From assembly GCF_002933295.1 (NCBI RefSeq), contig NZ_PSSW01000005.1:248001-312000 (forward strand): a stretch of 64,000 bases of DNA, given 5' to 3'. The notes beneath the pieces were generated by a model, which was given only the letters and a program-made list of their open reading frames with translations, did not search any database and had not been told where the DNA came from. The translations under genes and the position numbers were made by a program. Shown here piece after piece: positions 15,441 through 23,187 of this stretch (positions are counted from its first letter, which is position 1; each line of letters starts with the position of its first letter). Source of the DNA: Marinobacter flavimaris. GTDB taxonomy: Bacteria > Pseudomonadota > Gammaproteobacteria > Pseudomonadales > Oleiphilaceae.

Positions 15441-16817
15441 TCAATAGTCCTTCTTCGGCTGGGTTGCGGAACCATGCGGCACGCGGTGCTTATCCATAAG
15501 CCGGTAGAGCGAAACCCGTGAAATATTCAGAAGCCTGGCAGCTGCTGACACGTTGTTGTGGGCAAGCGCGAGACTTACCGAGATCGCCTGTCTGTCCGCT
15601 CTGGAGCGAAAAGCGTCTAGTGAGAGTTCTCGGTTGCGGTCGTGGTTATCGTTTGGGTTGGGGATGAAACCCATGTCTTCGGCGCTGATCTGTGGGCTTT
15701 CTCCCAGCAATAATGCCTGGCGCAAGCGGTTCTGCAGCTCCCTGAGGTTGCCGGGCCAGGGGTGTTCAGCCAGGCAGATCATTGCAGCGTCACTGAGCCG
15801 CCGGGCGCCATTAGCTGAGGGTGTGGCCGAGAGCATCCGGTTGGCCAGTACGGGAATGTCTTCCCTCCTGTCGCGTAGTGGGGGCAAAAACACATGCAGG
15901 CTTCCAAGTCGATAAAACACATCGCTTCGGAAATCCCCGGTCTTGACCAGCTGTTCAAGCGGTTTCGTGCTTGTTGCAATGAGCCGGGTATCGACGCTGA
16001 TGGGATGATTTGAGCCCAGGCGCTCAATCAGGCCCTCCTGAAGGAAGCGCAGAATGGCCGATTGCTGCTCTGGGCAAAGTTCATCGACACCAATCAGTAA
16101 AAGAGTGCCGCCATTGGCCGCCTCGATTCGCCCTTTCTGGGCACTCATGGCATGGGTGAAAGCCCCTTTTTCGTGTCCGAAGAGCTCATTCTGGGTCAGA
16201 GAGCGGGGTAGGGCTGCACAGTTCACTGCAATCATTGGCTTGTTTTTTCGGGGCGAATGGTCGTGAATGAAACGGGCTGCGGCTTCCTTGCCGGTTCCGT
16301 TCTCGCCATAGATCAGTACGGACTCTTCAGTGCGGCCGAATTTCTGCAACAGCTCTCTGACATGCCGAATAGCCACGGATTCTCCCTCCAGAGCAAAGTC
16401 GTGGTAACAAGCGGGTTTTGCCCGGGACGCAGTTGCCTGCAGTTCAGACATTCCCCACAGGTGACCGAGAATTGCATTGAGCCGCTCGGCTTGAAGAGGC
16501 AGTGTGTGGTAGTCCTTGCAGTAACGGTTTATAAGAGCACAGATTTCAGGGCTCTGAATCTGGTGAGGTTCCAGTGTGGCGACCCAGTGCTGGACCGGGA
16601 CAGTGTCCAGCCAGTCGGGAAGACGAGTCAGTTGATCCCCTTTCAGAGAGGCGAGGTCGAAGACGCCCACTCTGGCTCCACCCTGGGGCATCCCGCCTGT
16701 GTGGGGTTTGTCTGAGGCAGAGACATGAATAAGCTGCCAGTCCCTGAGCAAGGACCCGCTCGCAGCCAAAACCGGGTACACCGCCGACAACCAAACAAGC
16801 GGTCGTTTTTCCTTCAT
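15441..16817 (-). CDS. VpsR-like regulator with degenerate sigma-54 AAA+ domain and Fis HTH
   Basis: A 458-residue protein. Residues ~1-135 are a VpsR-type N-terminal domain without a receiver phosphorylation motif. Residues ~145-380 are an enhancer-binding AAA+ domain: Walker A is GENGTGKE, but the sigma-54 contact loop reads GAFTHA instead of GAFTGA. The Walker B stretch reads GGTLLLIGVDEL, so the usual Asp-Glu after the hydrophobic run is Ile-Gly. Residues ~415-455 are a Fis-type helix-turn-helix (NVSAAARLLNISRVSLYRLM). VpsR of Vibrio cholerae is likewise degenerate, binds c-di-GMP and works with sigma-70. The gene overlaps a 71-residue ORF upstream by 4 bases and precedes the outer-membrane gene, so it probably controls the whole locus. 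Confidence 0.85.
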   Translation of the reverse strand: MKEKRPLVWLSAVYPVLAASGSLLRDWQLIHVSASDKPHTGGMPQGGARVGVFDLASLKGDQLTRLPDWLDTVPVQHWVATLEPHQIQSPEICALINRYCKDYHTLPLQAERLNAILGHLWGMSELQATASRAKPACYHDFALEGESVAIRHVRELLQKFGRTEESVLIYGENGTGKEAAARFIHDHSPRKNKPMIAVNCAALPRSLTQNELFGHEKGAFTHAMSAQKGRIEAANGGTLLLIGVDELCPEQQSAILRFLQEGLIERLGSNHPISVDTRLIATSTKPLEQLVKTGDFRSDVFYRLGSLHVFLPPLRDRREDIPVLANRMLSATPSANGARRLSDAAMICLAEHPWPGNLRELQNRLRQALLLGESPQISAEDMGFIPNPNDNHDRNRELSLDAFRSRADRQAISVSLALAHNNVSAAARLLNISRVSLYRLMDKHRVPHGSATQPKKDY

Positions 16818-17029
16818 GGCGACTCTCCCAGAGAATGTGCCTGGAAAACGAACTGCTGAACGTTCAGTAAATGCTGGTAATACCGGAACTGCTCGATCCG
16901 ATCACTGCCCTGTGACCGCATACGGCTGGGGAAACAGGCAAACAACTCCTGCTGGCAGACATTCAGTTTGTATGCCAGTTTATACACTTGTAGGCCTTTC
17001 AGGAGCTTAAGGACAGAGGATTCTGTCAT
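16814..17029 (-). CDS. Small ORF translationally coupled to the VpsR-like regulator
   Basis: A 71-residue frame whose TGA overlaps the ATG of the regulator (ATGA). The start at 17029 is preferred because AGGAAG stands ~8 bases upstream; a longer frame from a TTG at 17080 is possible. The product is basic and helical (TESSVLKLLKGLQVYKLAYKL near the start), with one Cys pair CQQELFAC spaced by six. No family was recognised. Coupling suggests it is truly translated, perhaps as a partner or leader for regulator expression. A spurious frame cannot be excluded. Confidence 0.5.
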   Translation of the reverse strand: MTESSVLKLLKGLQVYKLAYKLNVCQQELFACFPSRMRSQGSDRIEQFRYYQHLLNVQQFVFQAHSLGESP

Positions 17030-17102
17030 CCCCGGCTTCCTGTAAAGTTTACCGACACGGGCTGCAAACCAGGCGGACAAGGACTGAAAGCATGGAGTTA
17101 CA

Positions 17103-18917
17103 GTGAGCGCCAGTCAGGCAGTTGTTTTTTCGATACTGGGGATCGCCCTGGTGCTGTTCGTCTGGAATCGAATCCGGTTCGACCTGGTCGCCCTGCTGGC
17201 GCTTCTCGCCGTTGCCGTCGCCGGGATCGTGCCGGCGGATCAGCTATTCGATGGCTTTGGCCACCCGGCGGTTGTGACTGTGGCGGCGGTTCTGGTGATC
17301 AGTCAGGGACTGGTCAATGGCGGTGTGGTTGACCGCCTGGCCCGCCTGCTGGGCAAGGTCGGACACCGGCCGACTCTGCAGGTGTTGATGCTGACCTCGG
17401 TGGTGGCTCTCTGCTCGGGCTTTATCAATAACGTCGGTGCGCTTGCACTTCTGATGCCGGTGGCAATCTGGATGTCCAGGGAAGCCGGTCGGTCGCCCTC
17501 GCTGCTGCTGATGCCCCTGGCGTTTGGCTCCCTGCTGGGTGGGACCATGACCCTGATCGGCACGCCTCCGAATATCATCATTGCCAGTTACCGGGAAACG
17601 GGTTCCTTTGGCATGTTTGATTTCGCGCCGGTGGGCCTGGCGATAACCCTGGCTGGCATCGCCTTTATCACTCTGGCGGGGTGGCGTCTGACGCCCAGAC
17701 GGGGGAAACCCGATGACGGCGGCAAGCTGTTCAGCGTGGGGGATTATGTTACTGAGCTTCGGGTTCCGGACGATTCCTCGCATATTGGCGCAACACTGCA
17801 TAGCCTGCTGACACAGGCTGACGCCGAGAAGGATGTGGTGGTGCTCGCGCTGATCCGGGATGACAAGCGGTCACTGGCACCATCGACGTTTTCCGTGCTG
17901 CGCGGCGGCGATCTGCTATTGGTGGAGGCAGATACCGATGCTTTGCAGGAATTTCTGGACAGCACCGGCCTTGAGTTGGCGAATGTCGAGGAGTCCTCCT
18001 CCGAAGAGTCCGACGAAGATGAGAGTGCACCGGAAAAACCGCACGAAAAGTCACTGTCGGAGGGTGATGTCCGCTTGATGGAAGCGGTGATCACGCCGGA
18101 ATCCGGTTTGATCGGGAAAACCGCCAACAGGTTGAATCTTCGTGAGCAGAATGGTCTCAATATTGTTGCTGTTGCACGTCAGGGACAACGGTTGCAACGA
18201 CGCCTGGGTGACATCAGCTTCCAGGCCGGTGACATTCTGCTCGTGCAAGGTGAGGAGGAAGCCTTGCGCGTTACCCTTCAGGGGCTGGGGTGCCTGCCTC
18301 TGGCAGAGAGGGGGCTCAGGTTCGGCCGCGAACGCAACGCGCTTCTGGCTAGCGGATTGTTTGTAGCTGCCATTGCCGTGATCGTCGTTGGCTGGTTGTC
18401 GCCGCCCGTCGCGCTGGTTGCCTGCGCCGTTGCCATGGTTCTCAGTGGCGTTCTCAGCAACCAGGAAGCCTACCGGGCAATCGACTGGCCCGTTATCGTT
18501 TTGCTTGCGGCAATGATTCCAGTGGGACAGGCCCTCGAAACCACCGGTGGCGCGGAGCTGATTGCTTCCTGGATGCTGATGCTCGGCTCCGGGGGCGATG
18601 CCTGGGTGGTCGTTGCGATTGTTCTGATGGGCACGATGTTGCTCTCGAACGTTGTGAACAATGCAGCGGCCGCCATTCTGGTTGCACCCATTGCCCTGAG
18701 CCTTTCGGGTCAGCTGGGCATTGCCGCAGATGCCCTGTTGATGGCGGTTGCCATTGGCGCATCCTGCGCCTTTCTGACACCGGTAGGACACCAGTCCAAC
18801 GCGCTGGTCATGGAGCCCGGTGGCTACCGGTTTGGCGATTACTGGCGCCTGGGGCTGCCGTTGTCTCTGTTGGTAACCCTGGTGGCTGTTCCTGCCATTC
18901 TGGCTGTTTGGGCGTGA
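17103..18917 (+). CDS. SLC13 (DASS) family permease with internal RCK-C domains
   Basis: A 604-residue membrane transporter. It opens with ~6 hydrophobic segments containing NNVGALALLMPVAIWMSR (~103-120) and GGTMTLIGTPPNIIIASY (~141-158), the first SLC13 signature pair. Residues ~210-400 are cytoplasmic and carry two TrkA-C/RCK-C ligand domains separated by an acidic Glu/Ser-rich linker (ESSSEESDEDES, ~298-309). The second membrane half carries NVVNNAAAAILVAPIALS, the matching signature. SLC13 proteins move sulfate, dicarboxylates or related anions with sodium; the substrate here is unknown. The start is GTG, preceded by GGAG at 17094-17097. Confidence 0.88.
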   Translation: MSASQAVVFSILGIALVLFVWNRIRFDLVALLALLAVAVAGIVPADQLFDGFGHPAVVTVAAVLVISQGLVNGGVVDRLARLLGKVGHRPTLQVLMLTSVVALCSGFINNVGALALLMPVAIWMSREAGRSPSLLLMPLAFGSLLGGTMTLIGTPPNIIIASYRETGSFGMFDFAPVGLAITLAGIAFITLAGWRLTPRRGKPDDGGKLFSVGDYVTELRVPDDSSHIGATLHSLLTQADAEKDVVVLALIRDDKRSLAPSTFSVLRGGDLLLVEADTDALQEFLDSTGLELANVEESSSEESDEDESAPEKPHEKSLSEGDVRLMEAVITPESGLIGKTANRLNLREQNGLNIVAVARQGQRLQRRLGDISFQAGDILLVQGEEEALRVTLQGLGCLPLAERGLRFGRERNALLASGLFVAAIAVIVVGWLSPPVALVACAVAMVLSGVLSNQEAYRAIDWPVIVLLAAMIPVGQALETTGGAELIASWMLMLGSGGDAWVVVAIVLMGTMLLSNVVNNAAAAILVAPIALSLSGQLGIAADALLMAVAIGASCAFLTPVGHQSNALVMEPGGYRFGDYWRLGLPLSLLVTLVAVPAILAVWA

Positions 18918-18974
18918 GAGCGTTTAACCCGGTTCTGAACTCTCTGGTATGCTGACGAAACCGTTTGACGATAA

Positions 18975-20354
18975 GTGGTTGGCGAGATGACAGCGATTGA
19001 GCAAATCGATGCGGCAAAGGCGGAATTGCTGGATCAGCTTGAATGGACACGGAAGCGTACCGAAAGTCTTGTCTGTTCTCTTCCGGAGACCGCGCTGGAC
19101 GTTCCCTACCATCCGGGCGTCAATCCACCGCTCTGGGAAATGGGGCATGCGGCCTTCTTTTACGAAGTCTTCGTCTTCAACCTGCTGGATGGCACACCGA
19201 GCCATGATCCTGCCATGGACGACCTGTGGGATTCGTTCCACATCGAACACCGGGATAGATGGAACCGGGAGTTGTTTCCCGGGCGACAGAAAACCTTAGA
19301 GTACTTCAATCTAATCTATGATCGCGTGGCCGAGCGGATCGAAAAAGAGCCGTTAACCGACCAGGCTCGTTACCTGTATCGCTACGCAATCTACCACCAG
19401 AACATGCACATCGAGTCGATGATCTGGTGTCGCCAGACTGTCGGCTACCCGGCGCCGCCGGGCACCGATCTTTATCGGCCGGCACCGGGCGATCCACATG
19501 GGGGAGACGCGGTAGTGCCGGCCGGGGAGTGGCTGATCGGAATGCCGGGTGAGTCAGAACGTTACGCCGGTGAAGACTTTGGCTTTGATAATGAAAAGCC
19601 ACGGTTTGCCGTGAAACTGGAATCGTTCGCCATTTCGAAATGCCTGGTCAGCAATCGCCAGTTCATGGAGTTCGTGGAAGACGGTGGCTACCGACGACCC
19701 GAGCTCTGGTCTTTTGGTGGGCAGAAGTGGCTTCAGACCGAAACCGACGTGGCTCTGGTTCATGGCAGTGACGCGCCCATGTTTCGGGCGCCCCGTCATC
19801 CGTTGTACTGGCGCTGGCACGATGACCAGTGGCAGGAGCGTCTGTTTGATCGCTGGCAGCCCGTGAACCCGGACGCACCGGTCACCCATGTGACTTACTG
19901 GGAGGCGGAGGCCTGGTGCCGCTGGGCAGGGCGTCGTCTGCCGACGGAGTATGAATGGGAAGTGGCAGCCCTTGGCAATCGACCGGGCGAGCCATTCCGG
20001 CACTTTCCCTGGGGCAACTCGACACCGGATGAGCGCCTGGCTGATCTGAACGGGCGCGCCATGGCCCAGAATCCGGTGTTTGATTTTCCCGATGGTGACA
20101 GCCCCTTTGGCTGCCGCCAGATGACAGGTACGGTCTGGGAGTGGACCAGTGATCAGTTCCTGCCTTACGACGGCTTCAAGGTGGATATGTACCCTTTCAT
20201 GTCCACCCTGCAGTTTGGTGATCACAAGGTCACCAAGGGCGGTGGTTGTGCAACATCATCCTGCCTGATCAGGGGCACCTATCGGCAGGCTTACCTGCCC
20301 CTGCGTAACGATGTTTATACCGGGTTCCGTACTTGTGCCCTCGGGGAAAACTAG
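18975..20354 (+). CDS. EgtB-like non-haem iron enzyme (DinB_2 plus FGE-sulfatase domains)
   Basis: A 459-residue protein (455 if the ATG at 18987 is used instead of GTG). Residues ~10-160 are a DinB-like four-helix domain with HQNMHIESM, an H-x3-H-x-E iron-binding motif as in EgtB, plus an upstream His in WEMGHAAFF. Residues ~180-455 are a formylglycine-enzyme-like C-type lectin domain with CRWAGRRLPTEYEWEVAA and GTVWEWTSDQF. EgtB and its relatives (OvoA, SenA) couple cysteine-like thiols or selenium donors to histidine derivatives. No egtD-like methyltransferase or senB-like gene lies in the window, so the substrate is open. It follows the SLC13 gene by 57 bases. Confidence 0.85.
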   Translation: MVGEMTAIEQIDAAKAELLDQLEWTRKRTESLVCSLPETALDVPYHPGVNPPLWEMGHAAFFYEVFVFNLLDGTPSHDPAMDDLWDSFHIEHRDRWNRELFPGRQKTLEYFNLIYDRVAERIEKEPLTDQARYLYRYAIYHQNMHIESMIWCRQTVGYPAPPGTDLYRPAPGDPHGGDAVVPAGEWLIGMPGESERYAGEDFGFDNEKPRFAVKLESFAISKCLVSNRQFMEFVEDGGYRRPELWSFGGQKWLQTETDVALVHGSDAPMFRAPRHPLYWRWHDDQWQERLFDRWQPVNPDAPVTHVTYWEAEAWCRWAGRRLPTEYEWEVAALGNRPGEPFRHFPWGNSTPDERLADLNGRAMAQNPVFDFPDGDSPFGCRQMTGTVWEWTSDQFLPYDGFKVDMYPFMSTLQFGDHKVTKGGGCATSSCLIRGTYRQAYLPLRNDVYTGFRTCALGEN

Positions 20355-20380
20355 CCTGCTTGCCGCGCCCAGAGGCCAGG

Positions 20381-21955
20381 CTATACGGATTTCTTCACAG
20401 TGAGGGATGGCGTGGCCGGTTTCTTGTCTAACAGGTGACTGGCCAGGGCAACACCCGTTTCACTCATGGTGAGATAGGTATCATCGGCGCCGGCTTCGCA
20501 GATTTGCTTTGCTTCATCGGCATACAACGTGTGCGCAACAATATAGCCCTTGAACCCCAGCTTTCTGAGCATTCGTGCGGCAATCAATTTGCCCTCAATA
20601 TCGCTCATCGCGAGAATGACTGCTTCAACGGATGGCATGTGCAGCCCCTCCCAGAAGGTCGTGTCCTCTGCGTCGGCGAATACGGCATTTCGACCGGCTT
20701 TCTGGTGTTTTTCGACTTTTGCGGGATCCGAGTCCAACCCCATCAGGTTCTGTTCGGATTCTTTCAGCCAATCGTAGGCGGCGGTTCCGGTTCGCCCCAT
20801 TCCCATTACCAGAAAACGGGTGTTGGCCAGGGAGATCGGTTGTTCGTCCGGATGGCGTTTGTGACTTTCAAAGGTTCCAAGTCGATGGCTTATCCGCTCG
20901 AAGAGTGGGTGGGCAAACCGGTTCAATGGTGCGGATATAACGAATGACAGCGACACCGTAATTGCCAGGGGAACCAGCCACTCGGGCAAGGCCACGCTCG
21001 CAACAATTAACCCGAACTCGCTGTAGTTGGTCAGTGACAGGGCCGAGAGGAAGCTGCTTCGCGAGCGCAGCCGGAACAGAATCAACAGGAAGAAGAACAG
21101 AATGCCTTTGAGGGGCAATACCAGTGCCGCAATCACGGCAAACATGATCGCTTCCTGGTCCGGCAGACCACCGATTCCGATTTGCAGGAAAAATCCCACA
21201 AGGAATACTTCCTTCACGCTCCATAGGGATTTGGCGAGTTCCTGAGAGCGCGGATGGTTTGCCAGCATGGCACCGAAAACCAGTGCGCCCAGTTCCGAGC
21301 TGAGGCCGACCGCCTCGAAGCCAAGCCCGCCGACAACAAGCGCAAGCAGAAGCCCCAGGAGAACCAGCAGTTCATCGTGGCCACTGGCATCCAGCAGCCT
21401 GAACAGGAGAGGTCGAAGCAGCGGCAGCCCGAACACAATCAGCGCCCACTCGGAGGGGGTTTTCCCGGCCGCCAGGCTCATAACGACCAGGGCAATCAGA
21501 TCCTGCATGATCAGGATGCCGATGGCGACCCGGCCGTGGAACGCCCGCAGTTCCCGTTTGGATTCAAGCACCTTGGCTGCCAGGACTGTGCTCGAGAAGG
21601 ACAGGGCAATGGCCAGCATGAACGCCGTTGACCACCCGATATCCATGAGCAGGTACAGCCCGGGTGTAAAGACCGCGCAGGTAATCCCGAAATGCAGCAG
21701 GCTGCCGCCAATAACCTCCGGGCTGACGATGGAGCGAAGCTTAAGCTTCAGCCCCACGGTAAACAGCAACAGGAGTACGCCAAGATGCGCAATGTGCTGG
21801 AGAACGTCGGTCTCCTCGATCACCACACCGGTGGCTTCGGCGATGCCACTGAGCACAAAGCCGGCAGCCAGGTAGCCAACAAGAGGGGGGAGGCCAACAA
21901 GCTTGACCAGCAGGCCAAGGCCGAAGGCAAAGGTAATCCAGATCGCTTCAGGCAT
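20381..21955 (-). CDS. CPA2 family cation:proton antiporter with TrkA-N domain
   Basis: A 524-residue protein. Residues ~1-375 contain about 12 membrane segments in the Kef/YbaL pattern (LPPLVGYLAAGFVLSG near 22-37; GILIMQDLIALVVM near 146-159, with the conserved QD pair). Residues ~390-510 form a cytoplasmic TrkA-N/KTN nucleotide-binding domain starting RFLVMGMGRTGTAAYDW. CPA2 proteins exchange potassium or sodium for protons and are gated by NAD(H) or glutathione adducts. It lacks a KefF/KefG partner nearby. Its end converges on the EgtB-like gene with 26 bases between. Confidence 0.9.
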   Translation of the reverse strand: MPEAIWITFAFGLGLLVKLVGLPPLVGYLAAGFVLSGIAEATGVVIEETDVLQHIAHLGVLLLLFTVGLKLKLRSIVSPEVIGGSLLHFGITCAVFTPGLYLLMDIGWSTAFMLAIALSFSSTVLAAKVLESKRELRAFHGRVAIGILIMQDLIALVVMSLAAGKTPSEWALIVFGLPLLRPLLFRLLDASGHDELLVLLGLLLALVVGGLGFEAVGLSSELGALVFGAMLANHPRSQELAKSLWSVKEVFLVGFFLQIGIGGLPDQEAIMFAVIAALVLPLKGILFFFLLILFRLRSRSSFLSALSLTNYSEFGLIVASVALPEWLVPLAITVSLSFVISAPLNRFAHPLFERISHRLGTFESHKRHPDEQPISLANTRFLVMGMGRTGTAAYDWLKESEQNLMGLDSDPAKVEKHQKAGRNAVFADAEDTTFWEGLHMPSVEAVILAMSDIEGKLIAARMLRKLGFKGYIVAHTLYADEAKQICEAGADDTYLTMSETGVALASHLLDKKPATPSLTVKKSV

Positions 21956-22064
21956 GGGATATCAGTTCGGACGTCAAAAGCACAATGGTTGTTAGGCTAC
22001 CCTGTTTTGCGGTGCCCTTGTAGTCGCTGAAGGTGGAATGCGGAAACTATTGCTCAAATGAGCC

Positions 22065-23003
22065 TCACTCGACCGGCTGCCCGATAAAGGTCCGGAACAG
22101 TTCTGCGGATTCCGCCGGGGCCTCCACCATCGGTGCGTGGCCGATACCGTCCATCAGTTCCAGCCTGGCATTCGGGATTGCTGCTGCGAACACCTCGCCG
22201 TTTCGGTAGTTGATCACCCGGTCTTCCTTGCCCCAGATGATCAGGACCGGGGCCTGAATCCTGGTGATGGCATTGCGGAAGTCCGACTCGAAACCGGCAT
22301 CACGAATGGCGGCAAAGATGACCTCGTTGACCTCCCGGTTGGCGATGGCGCGCTCCTCCAGCACGCCCATAATGGGCCAGGGCACAAACGGTTTTTTCTC
22401 CAGTGCGAAGTCCATCAGGCGTTCAAAGTCACCGGGCTGTTTCGGAATCAGGGGGTTGTCACCGGCCTTAACCAGATCCACCAGTTCGCTCTCGTATTCC
22501 AGGATGCCGGCGGGACTGAACAGTACCGCTGATTGCACCTTGTCCGGATGATTGGCGGCGTAAAGCGCGGTAATCGCCCCGCCCATGGAGTTACCCATGA
22601 CGTGTGCCTCATCAACCGACAGCGCGTCGAGGATGCGTGCGACATAACCGGCCTGATCTTCCAGGCGGTAGCCGATGTCGAGGGGCTTGCTGCTGTCACC
22701 ATGCCCCGGCAGATCGATCGCATAGACATTGAAGTCGTCGGTCAGGTGGCCGGCCAGACGGGTCCAGTTGTCCTTGTTGGCCCCGAAGCCATGGATCATG
22801 ACGATGGTGTCGCCTGCGCTCATTTCCTGGTTCCTGAGATAGGCGATGTCAAGGTTGCCCACTGCCACGCTCGCCGCCTCCAGACCCGCCGATGATCGTT
22901 CAAAATCAATCGCGGTCTGGTAGATGTCCTGACGAGAGCAGGCACTGAACAGCAGGGAAGCGGCCAGTATGATCAGCAGGTATACCGGTGACGGGCGGCG
23001 CAT
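22065..23003 (-). CDS. Alpha/beta hydrolase lipoprotein
   Basis: A 312-residue protein with a lipoprotein signal: hydrophobic residues 8-20 then LFSACS, so Cys22 is the probable lipid site. The hydrolase core shows the oxyanion block MIHGFGANKDNW (~69-80), the nucleophile elbow VMGNSMGGAI (~134-143, Ser138), an Asp in IIWGKEDRVI (~249-258) and a late His in DGIGHAPMVEAP (~284-295). This makes a complete Ser-Asp-His triad. It is likely an envelope esterase or lipase. The gene lies downstream of the TonB-receptor gene but is separated from it by a terminator, so it is a separate unit. Confidence 0.88.
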   Translation of the reverse strand: MRRPSPVYLLIILAASLLFSACSRQDIYQTAIDFERSSAGLEAASVAVGNLDIAYLRNQEMSAGDTIVMIHGFGANKDNWTRLAGHLTDDFNVYAIDLPGHGDSSKPLDIGYRLEDQAGYVARILDALSVDEAHVMGNSMGGAITALYAANHPDKVQSAVLFSPAGILEYESELVDLVKAGDNPLIPKQPGDFERLMDFALEKKPFVPWPIMGVLEERAIANREVNEVIFAAIRDAGFESDFRNAITRIQAPVLIIWGKEDRVINYRNGEVFAAAIPNARLELMDGIGHAPMVEAPAESAELFRTFIGQPVE

Positions 23004-23100
23004 CGAAGGGACTCCTTTGGGCGATGTGGTCGGAACTTTGTGTCCGCAGTCTACCTTACTCTCGGGCCGGAGAATGGGAATTGCTTCCCCTGCCCGGCAT

Positions 23101-23130
23101 AAAAAAAGACCCGGCCAACGGGCCGGGTCT
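23101..23130 (-). terminator. Rho-independent terminator of the TonB-dependent receptor gene
   Basis: On the minus strand AGACCCGGCCC and GGCCGGGTCT pair around a short loop and are followed by seven T. It lies 58 bases after the receptor stop. Confidence 0.9.
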
Positions 23131-23187
23131 CATCAGTGGGCCATTCACAGCGGGTTCGCCCGGAAACCAGGCCAACCCGGTCATTCG

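Noticed and set aside
15441..17029. Toxin-antitoxin reading of the small ORF and regulator pair
   Set aside because: The second gene is a large AAA+/Fis regulator and the first has no toxin or antitoxin motif; co-translation alone does not make a TA pair.
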